From positions 1-47,199 of the forward strand of contig CP070772.1 of NCBI GenBank assembly GCA_020345805.1: a stretch of 47,199 nt of DNA, written 5' to 3'. The notes under the pieces are model-generated. The model worked only from the letters and a program-made list of their open reading frames with translations, did no database searches and had not been told where the DNA came from. Both the position numbers and the translations under genes were made by a program. Origin of the DNA: Phycisphaerales bacterium. Its GTDB lineage: Bacteria > Planctomycetota > Phycisphaerae > Phycisphaerales > SM1A02. Positions 18,261 to 26,067 of this stretch are shown piece after piece (the first letter of the stretch is position 1; each line of letters begins with the position of its first letter).

Positions 18261-19589
18261 ATGCGAGTCTGGAACCACGAGAGATGCGGCAACTACGCGG
18301 GGCTTTTGGCCGCGGCGATTCTGTTCGCCGCCGCCGGGCCGACGGCCGTGGCCAAGACCGTTTATGTCGATGGCGTCAACGGCAACAACGACTGGGACGG
18401 ACTTTGCGAAGAATGGGACGGCGGAACCTGCGGACCGAAGAAGACCTTCCAAGCCGGGATCGCCGTCGCGGTAGACGGCGACGAGGTCATCGTCGCCGAT
18501 GGGGTCTATACCGGCGAGGGCAATACGCGAATCGAGTATTACGGCAAGGCGATCGCGATTCGCTCCGCCAACGGCCCCGCCAACTGCATAGTTGACTGCG
18601 AAGGCAGCGACCAGCCCGCCATTCGAATCGAGGGCGTGGTCTCGGGCACCGCCATCCTGGACGGCTTCACCGTAATAAACTGCGGCGCGTGCTGAGGGTC
18701 GGGCACCATTGACTGCTGGTACAGCAGTGCGACCATCCGGAACTGCATCCTCACCGACAACACAACCGTCGGCATGTCCATCATCAACGCCAGCCCAACC
18801 GTCAGAAATTGCCATTTCGAGAACAACGCGGGCGGCGGGATCTTTTGCGGTCAATACGGGGCCGCACCGCTGATTGACGCTTGTACCTTCCGCGGGCATC
18901 CCTGGTCGGCCATCAACTGTGGTGACTCCGCTCCGACCATCACCAACTGCCTGATAACGGACAACGAAAGCGCGGAGCCCGGAGCGGGCATTTTCCTGTT
19001 TGAAAGCGACGCAACAATCTCCAACTGCACAATCGTGAACAACTCCGCAGTGTACGGTGCGGGCGGGATATACTGCATGTTCAGCTCGGCGACCGTGGTC
19101 AACTGCGTAATGCGCGGCAACCTGCCAACCGAGATGAGCGGCGGCGGCACGACCGCGACTTACTGCAACATTGAGGGCGGCGAGCCGGGCGAGGGAAACA
19201 TCGACGCCGACCCGCTCTTCGTCGATCCGGACAACTACAACTTCCGCATCGGGCCAGGGTCGCCCTGCATCGATGCGGGCGACAATTACGCCGTTCCCGA
19301 TGATGTCGATGCGGACCTGGACGGGAACCCGCGCTTCGTGGACGACCCCGCCACGGTGGATACCGGCAACGGCGAGCCGCCCATCGTGGATATGGGCGCT
19401 TACGAATTCCAGGGCGAGTCATGCCCCGCGGATTTGAATGGTGACGGGATTGTCGACATCGACGACCTTTTTCAGGTTCTCAGCGCGTGGGGGTCGTGCG
19501 ACGAGTGCCCGGAGGACATCAACGAAGACGGCACCGTGGACATCGACGATATCTTCGCCGTTCTCGCCAGCTGGGGGCCGTGCCCTTGA
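18261..19589 (+). CDS. secreted beta-helix/dockerin protein with in-frame UGA (putative selenoprotein), twin A
   Basis: 442 residues if the TGA at 18693-18695 (codon 145) is read through, probably as selenocysteine. Start: AAAGGAG before ATG 18261; signal peptide to about residue 31 (AVAKTVYVDG). Residues 35-330 are beta-helix rungs (GFTVINCGAC-U-GSGTIDCW, ATISNCTIVNN, GAGGIYC). About 345-380 is the closing CIDAGD...VDMGAYEF of choice-of-anchor-Q beta-helix proteins. Residues 388-442 are a dockerin. After the TGA the same frame stays open to 19589, and homology to two paralogues starts at the very next codon, before any new ATG (first at 18774). A SECIS-like hairpin follows the UGA. The alternative, a true stop with reinitiation, does not explain the conserved codons in between. 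Sec machinery is not in the window. Confidence 0.85.
18693..18734 (+). promoter_or_regulatory. UGA plus bacterial SECIS-like hairpin, gene A
   Basis: TGA 18693-18695, 16-nt spacer, stem ACTGCTG (18712-18718), loop GTA, stem CAGCAGT (18722-18728). An outer pairing GGTCG (18697-18701) with CGACC (18730-18734) is possible. The UGA-to-loop distance of 23 nt and a G in the first loop position fit the general bacterial SECIS rule. Confidence 0.75.
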
Positions 19590-19717
19590 GCGACTGATCA
19601 GGCGGTCGAGCCGCTGTAGAAAGGGAGTCCGGGCGCGGCAGGACCCCACAAGTTGGCTGCCTGTTGCCCCGAAGGTGCGTTTTTGCATTTCTCCCGTTCG
19701 CCCCGGGTGCCATCCAT

Positions 19718-19723
19718 TACAAT
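19718..19723 (+). promoter_or_regulatory. candidate -10 element TACAAT of the 19787 gene
   Basis: TACAAT lies 64 bp before the ATG, at the place where twin A has TAGAAT. The leader from here to the ATG is also similar (GTGGTTGAACAGGGAAAGGA is shared), so promoter and leader were duplicated along with the gene. Confidence 0.5.
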
Positions 19724-19786
19724 GCGGGTGGGTGGGCGGTTCGTGTTGGCTGATCATTAAGTGGTTGAACAGGGAAAGGAGACCGC

Positions 19787-21115
19787 ATGCGAGCCTGGAA
19801 CCACAACAGATACGGTAACTGCGCGACGCTGCTGACCGCGGCGATTCTGTCCGCCGTCGCGGGACCGGCGGCGGTGGCCAAGACCGTCTACGTCGACGGT
19901 GTCAACGGCAACAACGACTGGGACGGACTGTGCGAGGAATGGGACGGCGGGACCTGCGGGCCGAAGAAAACCATTCAACACGGAATCACCGTCGCCGTTG
20001 ACGGCGATGAGGTCATCGTCGCCGATGCGGTCTATACCGGCGAAGGCAATACGTTCATCCAGTACTACGGCAAGGCGATCACCCTGCGCTCCGCCAACGG
20101 CGCCGCCGGCTGCATAATTGACTGTGAGGGCAGCGAAGACCCCGCCATTCACATCGAGGGCGTGATCTCGGGCACCGCCATTCTGGACGGCTTCACCGTG
20201 ATAAACGGCGGGGCGTGCTGAGGGTGGGCCACCATTGACTGCTGGTTCAGCAGTGCGACCATCCAGAACTGCCTCATCGCCGACAGCGCCACCGGCGCCA
20301 TGTCCATCATGAGTTCCAGCCCGACCGTGAGGAACTGCCATTTCGAGAACAACGCCGGCGGCGGGATCTATTGCGGTGATGAGGGATTTGTGCCGCTGAT
20401 AGACGCCTGCACCTTCCACGGAAATTCCTGGTCTGCCATCGACTGCTGCGGCTCGTCCCCGATCATCACCAACTGCCTGATAATGGACAACCAGAGCTCG
20501 GAAGTCGGAGGGGGCGTCTACGTGGCCCGGGCCGATGCGACAATCTCCAACTGTACCATCGTGAACAACACCGCGGCGTACGGCGCGGCGGGGGTTTACT
20601 GCATCGACGGCACGGCGACCGTGGTCAACTGCGTCCTGCGCGGCAACCTGCCAAACCAGGTAAGCGGCGGCGGTACGACCGTGACTTTCTGCAACATTGA
20701 GGGCGGCGAGCCCGGCGAGGGAAACATCGACGAAGACCCGCTGTTCGTCGATCCGGACAATCACAACTTCCGGATCTCGCCCGGTTCGCCCTGCATCGAC
20801 GCCGGCGACAGCACGTCGGTGCCCGCCGGCATCATCACCGATCTGGATGGAAACGCCCGATTCGTAGATGACCCGGACACCCCGGACACGGGAATCGGGT
20901 TTCCCTGCGTGGACATGGGAGCTTACGAGTTCCAGGCCGATTCATCCTGCCCCGAAGACGTCAACGGCGATGAAATCGTGAACATTGACGACCTATTCCA
21001 GGTCCTCAGCGCGTGGGGAGCGTGCGACGAGTGCCCGGAGGACATCAACGAAGACGGCACCGTGGACATCGACGACATCTTCGAAGTCCTGGCCAACTGG
21101 GGCCCGTGCCCGTGA
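19787..21115 (+). CDS. secreted beta-helix/dockerin protein with in-frame UGA (putative selenoprotein), twin B
   Basis: 442 residues with the TGA at 20219-20221 (again codon 145) read through; exactly the same length as twin A. Signal peptide to about residue 31; beta-helix rungs; GFTVINGGAC-U-GWATIDCW at the UGA; closing CIDAGD...VDMGAYEF; dockerin at 388-442 (VNGDEIVNIDDLFQVL, NEDGTVDIDDIFEVL). Identity with twin A is about four-fifths by eye. Amino-acid changes are spread over both sides of the UGA, and the part after it is as well conserved as the part before, which argues that both halves are translated as one protein. AAAGGAG precedes the ATG. The substrate or partner is unknown. Confidence 0.85.
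20219..20254 (+). promoter_or_regulatory. UGA plus bacterial SECIS-like hairpin, gene B
   Basis: TGA 20219-20221, 16-nt spacer, stem ACTGCTG (20238-20244), loop GTT, stem CAGCAGT (20248-20254). The stem is identical to gene A and only the last loop base differs, changing Tyr to Phe in the protein. The outer pairing seen in gene A has one mismatch here. Confidence 0.75.
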
Positions 21116-21318
21116 CGCCGACCGACAAATGACGTGGTGGGGAGAACATATTGCGGTCAAACAGGAAGCCTGGCGACTCAGCGCGTAGTACGGCCGACGA
21201 AGACGGGCCACGACGCAAGACCGCGAAAACCGTGGTTTGTCGCGGGGCCTCCGTCTATACTGGCTTCAACCGAGCCGATTCAGCGATCGCCCCTGCTGAG
21301 GCTTAAAGAGGACTGACG

Positions 21319-23670
21319 ATGAACATCTGTCGCATAGTGGGTCTGGCGGCGTGTGTCGCCGCCATTATCGGATGCCAGTCACAACCGAATGTCCCCCTCC
21401 CCGGCATGGCCGCAGCCCCCGGCCGGCCCGCCGGCCGCCTTTCCAGCGACATGGGGCCGCCCCCGCCCGGGTACTGGAAGATCGTGGGCGGCTCGGTGCC
21501 CGGCTGGCGGCCCGAGGACATGCACGGCCTGCGCCCCGGTCCCCGAAGTCCCCTGAGTTGGGAACCACTGGGACCGCGTCCAATCACCTACGAGTACTGG
21601 TCCGGGTACGACGACGCCTCCGGTCGCGTGGTGGGAATCGCACCCCATCCCACCGACCCGGAAACCTGCTACATCGCCTCCGCTTCCGGGGGCGTGTGGA
21701 AGACGATCGACGGCGGCTTGCTCTGGACGCCCATCACCGATGAGCTTTCCAACCTAAACCACGGCGCAATCGCCATCGATCCGAACAACCCCGACACCGT
21801 CTACGTCGGCACCGGTGAATACACCACCGGCAGCAACGGCGACGGCCTCTTCCGATCCACCGACGGCGGCGTGAACTGGGAGCACCTCGCCCCCGTGGCT
21901 CAGGTCGGCGCCCGCTTCAGCGGAATTACCGTCGATCCCGTAAATCCGGATGTCATACACCTCACCACCAACTTCGGCTATGTCCGCTCCACGGACGGCG
22001 GCGGGTCCTGGTCCGTCAGGCTTGCCGGTAGCGCCTCGGCCCTGGCTCTCAACCCCCTTAATCCATCGATCATCTACGTGGGCCGGCACAACGACGGAGT
22101 ATACCGCTCCACCAACGGCGGCGATTCCTGGGTCAAATTGACTAACGGCCTGCCCGCCAGCGGCGTCAACCGCATCCTCATCGGCATCTCCCGATCCAAC
22201 CCCGACGTGCTTTACACCGCCATGTCCAACGGATCGCACGTCGAAGGCACCTACCGCACATCCGACGGAGGCGATTACTGGACCAAACTCGTAAACACCC
22301 CCGATTTCGCCTATCCCCAGGCGTGGTATGACATGTATGTCGCGGTCGATCCCACCGATGAGGACACCGTCTACTGCGGCGGGGTTTCCCCCATCTACAC
22401 CAACGCGGGCATCATCAAGTCCACCAACGGCGGCGTCTCCTGGACCGAGATCAGCGCCGGCGTGCAGGGCGGCCAGACCCACCCCGACCATCACTTCATG
22501 GCTTTCGGACCCGACGGCACCATCTGGGAAGGCAACGACGGAGGCGTCTGGAAATCCAACAACGGCGGACTGAAGTGGATCAACACCAACGCCACCCTCA
22601 CGGTCACCCAGAACTACACCGTGGGCGGCAATCCCCAGGACAATGCCCAGATCCTCGGCGGAACGCAGGACAACGGCTCAATCGAACGTGTCGACGACAA
22701 TGAGGACTGGCCCCAGGTGATCGGGGGCGATGGCGGATTCCTCGCCTACGACTTCGAGGATCCCAACATCAAGTACACCACCTACGTCTTTCTCTCCGTG
22801 CAGCGTTGGATCTACGGCAACTATTCCAACATCTCCGGCTCCTGGGGCAACGATCCGAAGAACTTCATCGCCCCGCTGGTGATGGATCCCAACGATTCAC
22901 ACACCCTGCTCGGCGGCACCAACCGCGTATGGCGAACTCTCAACGCTCATACCTACGCCAACTGGGACGACATCAGCACCGCCGAAGTCGCCAACGGCGG
23001 AACACTCAACGCCATCGCCGTCGCTGTCGGCGATTCCGACACCATCTACACCGGTTCCTCCAAGGGCACGGTCTGGGTCACCACCGACGCCACAAACTGG
23101 AACAACCGTTCGACCGGCTTGCCCGGCGGACAGATCAGCGACCTCATCCTCAACCCGGACAATCCCGCCAGCGCCTACGTCAGCTACAGCAAGAATGTCC
23201 TGCCGCGTATTCTGCGAACGGACAACTACGGGGTGGACTGGACGGACGTGACGGGCGATCTGCCCTCCGGCGTCGCCGCTACCGCCCTTGCAATAGACTG
23301 GCGTTTCGACCCGCCCGGTCTCTACATCGGCACCGGGGCCGGGGTGTGGTCCTCCACCGACGGCGGAGCGACCTGGATCAAGGATGAAAACGACCTTCCC
23401 AACGTAAACGTCGGCGATCTCCAGATCGACACCCAGCGCGACACGCTGATCGCCGGAACCTACGGCCGCGGAACTTGGCGGGCGGCCCTGCCCTCTTCCC
23501 CCTGCCCCGCCGATGTCAACGCAGATGGAACGGTCGACATCGACGACATCTTCAAGATGCTCGAAGCATGGGGGACCTGCGAGGACTGCCCGGAGGATGT
23601 CAACAGCGACGGCCTGGTTAACATCGACGACGTCTTCGGCGTGCTGGGCGACTGGGGGCCGTGTCCCTGA
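21319..23670 (+). CDS. BNR/sortilin-type beta-propeller lipoprotein with dockerin
   Basis: 783 residues. AGAGGA lies before the ATG. The N-terminus MNICRIVGLAACVAAIIGC is a lipoprotein signal with lipobox Cys19. About residues 90-720 hold many BNR/Asp-box-like blades (GGVWKTIDGGLLWTP, GLFRSTDGGVNWEHL, YVRSTDGGGSWSVRL, GVYRSTNGGDSWVKL, GVWSSTDGGATWIKD), the fold of sialidases, VPS10 and Ycf48-like proteins. The last 55 residues are a two-loop dockerin (NADGTVDIDDIFKML, NSDGLVNIDDVFGVL). No sialidase catalytic set is evident, so a carbohydrate- or protein-binding role is as likely as hydrolysis. A lipid anchor together with a dockerin is notable, since it could hold cohesin-bearing partners at the cell surface. 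Confidence 0.87.
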   Translation: MNICRIVGLAACVAAIIGCQSQPNVPLPGMAAAPGRPAGRLSSDMGPPPPGYWKIVGGSVPGWRPEDMHGLRPGPRSPLSWEPLGPRPITYEYWSGYDDASGRVVGIAPHPTDPETCYIASASGGVWKTIDGGLLWTPITDELSNLNHGAIAIDPNNPDTVYVGTGEYTTGSNGDGLFRSTDGGVNWEHLAPVAQVGARFSGITVDPVNPDVIHLTTNFGYVRSTDGGGSWSVRLAGSASALALNPLNPSIIYVGRHNDGVYRSTNGGDSWVKLTNGLPASGVNRILIGISRSNPDVLYTAMSNGSHVEGTYRTSDGGDYWTKLVNTPDFAYPQAWYDMYVAVDPTDEDTVYCGGVSPIYTNAGIIKSTNGGVSWTEISAGVQGGQTHPDHHFMAFGPDGTIWEGNDGGVWKSNNGGLKWINTNATLTVTQNYTVGGNPQDNAQILGGTQDNGSIERVDDNEDWPQVIGGDGGFLAYDFEDPNIKYTTYVFLSVQRWIYGNYSNISGSWGNDPKNFIAPLVMDPNDSHTLLGGTNRVWRTLNAHTYANWDDISTAEVANGGTLNAIAVAVGDSDTIYTGSSKGTVWVTTDATNWNNRSTGLPGGQISDLILNPDNPASAYVSYSKNVLPRILRTDNYGVDWTDVTGDLPSGVAATALAIDWRFDPPGLYIGTGAGVWSSTDGGATWIKDENDLPNVNVGDLQIDTQRDTLIAGTYGRGTWRAALPSSPCPADVNADGTVDIDDIFKMLEAWGTCEDCPEDVNSDGLVNIDDVFGVLGDWGPCP

Positions 23671-23724
23671 ACGTGACACAGTCCCGGCCTCCCGCGCCGC
23701 GGAAACTCATCTGAAAACAAACAA

Positions 23725-23754
23725 GGGCCTGCGACCGCAATCGGTCGCAGGCCC
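23725..23754 (-). terminator. intrinsic terminator between convergent genes
   Basis: A 12-bp perfect stem GGGCCTGCGACC and complement with a 6-nt loop. On the minus strand it is followed by TTGTTTGTTTTC, so it serves the sugar-dehydrogenase gene. It may also stop the plus-strand propeller gene ending at 23670. Confidence 0.88.
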
Positions 23755-23806
23755 CATCGGCATGGGGGATGTGTACCGTTTCACATCACCCCAGCATGGG
23801 AGTGCC

Positions 23807-25705
23807 TCATCCCCAGTTCTGGAGAACGAGGAACAGATCGTCGATATCCACCACGCCATCGGCGTTGAGGTCGCCGGGGCAGTCATTCGGATCGGGGCAC
23901 GGGCCCCACTGGCCGAGTATGGCGAAGATGTCGTCGATGTCCGCCACGCCGTTGGCGTCCACATCGCCACCCTTGCGGCGCAGGCGCAGGACCACGCCGC
24001 TGTCGCCGAACGGCGTGCCGGTCATGTTCGACATCACATAGACCTCACCTTGGGCATCCTGACCGAATCCCAGCAGGGACATGCCGAACTCCGGCTGTCC
24101 CACAAGCGGGAACTCCACGATCTCATCGCCGGCATCGAGATAGAACAGCCGACCGTCGTTGTTGAACGTCCGGGCAAAATCGCCGTGGACATATCGGCCG
24201 GCGAGCTGCGGAATCAGCGAGCCCCGATAGACGAAGCCGCCCACGATGGCGAGACCTTCATCGTGATCGTACTCGGCAATAGGATCGATCAAGCCATCGG
24301 GAACACTCAGCGGGCGATCGGTCACGTATCCCCCGCCTGCCCCGTTGCGCACGAAGAAGAACGAGCCTTCCTTGTAGTTCCAGCCGTAGTTGCCGCCGGC
24401 GGTCACGGTATGGATCTCCTCGATGTGGTTCTGCCCGACGTCGGCGACATAGAGTTCGCCGGTAAGGGGATCGAAGGAGATGCGGAAGGGGTTGCGAAAA
24501 CCATAGGCGAAGATTTCGTCGAGCCCGTCCATGCCCACGAACGGGTTGTCGGCGGGCAGGCCGTATTGACCGTTGGCGGAATTCGAACCGTTCGGATCGA
24601 TCCGAAGGACTGAGCCGAGGGCGCTTTCGATGTTCTGGCCGTTCCCCATGCACCCGTGGCCGACGACGGGTTGACTGAAGGGGTCGAAACCGCCGTCTTC
24701 ATCGTCGGCGTCACCGCCGTCGCCCAGTGCGATGTACAGCATGCCGTCGGCGCCGAACGAGATCGCACCCCCGTTGTGATTGAACTGCGGCTGATCGATG
24801 CGAACCAGTTCACGGGCGGAATCCGGATCAGCCACGGCGTCGGGATCGGCGGGGTTCGCCACCTGCCACTCCAGGATCACCGTCTGATGATTGGCGGTGA
24901 AGCCCTCGGGCATGGTGGAGAAGTCCGCGGCGCCGCCCGTCGGCTCGGATATGTAGGTGTAGAGCAGGCCGTTGGTGGCGTAATCGGGATGGAAGGCCAC
25001 GCCCAGCAGGCCCCGCTCGTCGAACGTGCCTTCTCCGAAGATGCCCAGCTCGACGATGCGAGCCGACACATCGAGGAACACGCTCTTCACACCGTTGTCG
25101 AGGTTGATGTTCCAGAGCATGCCGCTCTGGTCGGTGACGAAAAGCCGGTTGTCGACGCCGGGCGCCGATGTCCCCCAGTTCGGCGCGGTGAGGCCGGTGG
25201 CTACGGTCTCCAGTTGCACGTGAACGTCGCCATGCCCGATCAGATCTGCGCGGGGGTTTGTGAGCGGCGCGGGCATGACCTGTCCACGGATCTCGCCGGG
25301 CGGATGGAGGTCGCTGTGAATGTTGATATACCAGAGACCGGCCAAGACATCGGCGGCCTGCTGAGCCGTCAGCGTCTCGGAGCCCATGATCGGGCTGCCC
25401 AGCGGGAGCACGATCTGCACGCCGGCGACGTTGCAGTACGGGGCCGCACCGTGGAAATGCGCCGCCGTTTGCGTGCCTTCCAGGCCGTTGAACGTGATCT
25501 CCCAGCTGAACAGATTCGTGCTGGTGTCCAGTGTAGCCGTGCCGGAGCCGGAGCCCGCGGTATCCACCGGCGGGTTCAATTGACTGCCGTCAATCGTGAT
25601 GGTGAAATCGACGGTTTCCGCGGACGCGCCAATTGCGGTCAACGTAGCCCAGACGGATAACAGCGACGCGGCGGCGCCGTGGGAACCCGGCTTGCTTGCA
25701 GTCAT
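23807..25705 (-). CDS. CHRD / PQQ-type sugar dehydrogenase-like propeller / dockerin protein
   Basis: 632 residues from ATG 25705, chosen over a GTG at 25723 because AGGAAGG sits about 7 nt before it. Signal peptide to about residue 30 (IGASAETVDF). About 31-150 is a CHRD domain (AAHFHGAAPYCNVAG, LWYINIHSDLHPPGEIRGQV). About 165-560 is the soluble glucose/sorbosone dehydrogenase propeller (DERGLLGVAFHPDYATNGLL, FNHNGGAISFGADGMLYIAL, YGFRNPFRISFD, YGWNYKEGSFFF). Residues 581-632 are a dockerin. The reference enzymes oxidise sugars with PQQ; whether the cofactor residues are complete here was not checked. It is convergent with the propeller gene. Confidence 0.88.
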   Translation of the reverse strand: MTASKPGSHGAAASLLSVWATLTAIGASAETVDFTITIDGSQLNPPVDTAGSGSGTATLDTSTNLFSWEITFNGLEGTQTAAHFHGAAPYCNVAGVQIVLPLGSPIMGSETLTAQQAADVLAGLWYINIHSDLHPPGEIRGQVMPAPLTNPRADLIGHGDVHVQLETVATGLTAPNWGTSAPGVDNRLFVTDQSGMLWNINLDNGVKSVFLDVSARIVELGIFGEGTFDERGLLGVAFHPDYATNGLLYTYISEPTGGAADFSTMPEGFTANHQTVILEWQVANPADPDAVADPDSARELVRIDQPQFNHNGGAISFGADGMLYIALGDGGDADDEDGGFDPFSQPVVGHGCMGNGQNIESALGSVLRIDPNGSNSANGQYGLPADNPFVGMDGLDEIFAYGFRNPFRISFDPLTGELYVADVGQNHIEEIHTVTAGGNYGWNYKEGSFFFVRNGAGGGYVTDRPLSVPDGLIDPIAEYDHDEGLAIVGGFVYRGSLIPQLAGRYVHGDFARTFNNDGRLFYLDAGDEIVEFPLVGQPEFGMSLLGFGQDAQGEVYVMSNMTGTPFGDSGVVLRLRRKGGDVDANGVADIDDIFAILGQWGPCPDPNDCPGDLNADGVVDIDDLFLVLQNWG

Positions 25706-26067
25706 GAGCCGTACCTTCCTCACTGTCAGGCCACGTCAGCATGAGATGCCTGCTCCCGACGGCTCATCTCGCTTCGTGCTGACGGGATGGGAAACGGGGC
25801 GCTCGGCGCCGCGGGAGGATCGACGAAGCGCGAACGGATTCCCGCGGTCGGTTTATTCCCGAATTCCCGTCGTGACACTTGATCCCGGCTCACGCCCGTA
25901 CCGATTCCGAACGGCAACGGTGGCGTGGGGCTTGCGCATTCAGCGCCTCGGCGGGCGAACAAGGGAACGGCAGGACGAAGAAAAGGCCTGCGAACGAGGT
26001 CGGACGCAGGCTTCCATCAATCAATTGTCTTTCACTCTTCCGCACTCGCCTGCCGCAGGCGGGCTTA
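25706..26067. other. intergenic region with terminator and promoter
   Basis: No gene supported. Besides the terminator at 25986-26011 there is a short palindrome CGCCTGC-C-GCAGGCG at 26047-26061 just after the stop of the 26068 gene, which may add to termination. The rest should contain the dehydrogenase promoter. Confidence 0.45.
25986..26011 (-). terminator. probable terminator of the 26068-28335 gene
   Basis: Arms GCCTGCG (25986-25992) and CGCAGGC (26005-26011). On the minus strand they are followed by CTTTTCTTC. The loop is 12 nt, longer than in the other terminators here. Confidence 0.7.

Noticed and set aside
18693-18773. Gene A as a pseudogene or sequencing error (premature stop)
   Set aside because: The same TGA at the same aligned codon occurs in three separate genes with intact frames and a conserved hairpin; independent errors or decay would not do this.
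18695-18774. Two separate ORFs with reinitiation at ATG 18774, 20300 and 45329
   Set aside because: The stretch between the UGA and these ATGs is conserved as protein (TIDCW, TINCW and NC rungs), and the ATGs are not at the same aligned position in gene C.
20219-20221. UGA read as Trp through a changed genetic code
   Set aside because: TGA ends many genes here (for example 18073, 19589 and 43062) and TGG is used for Trp next to the site.
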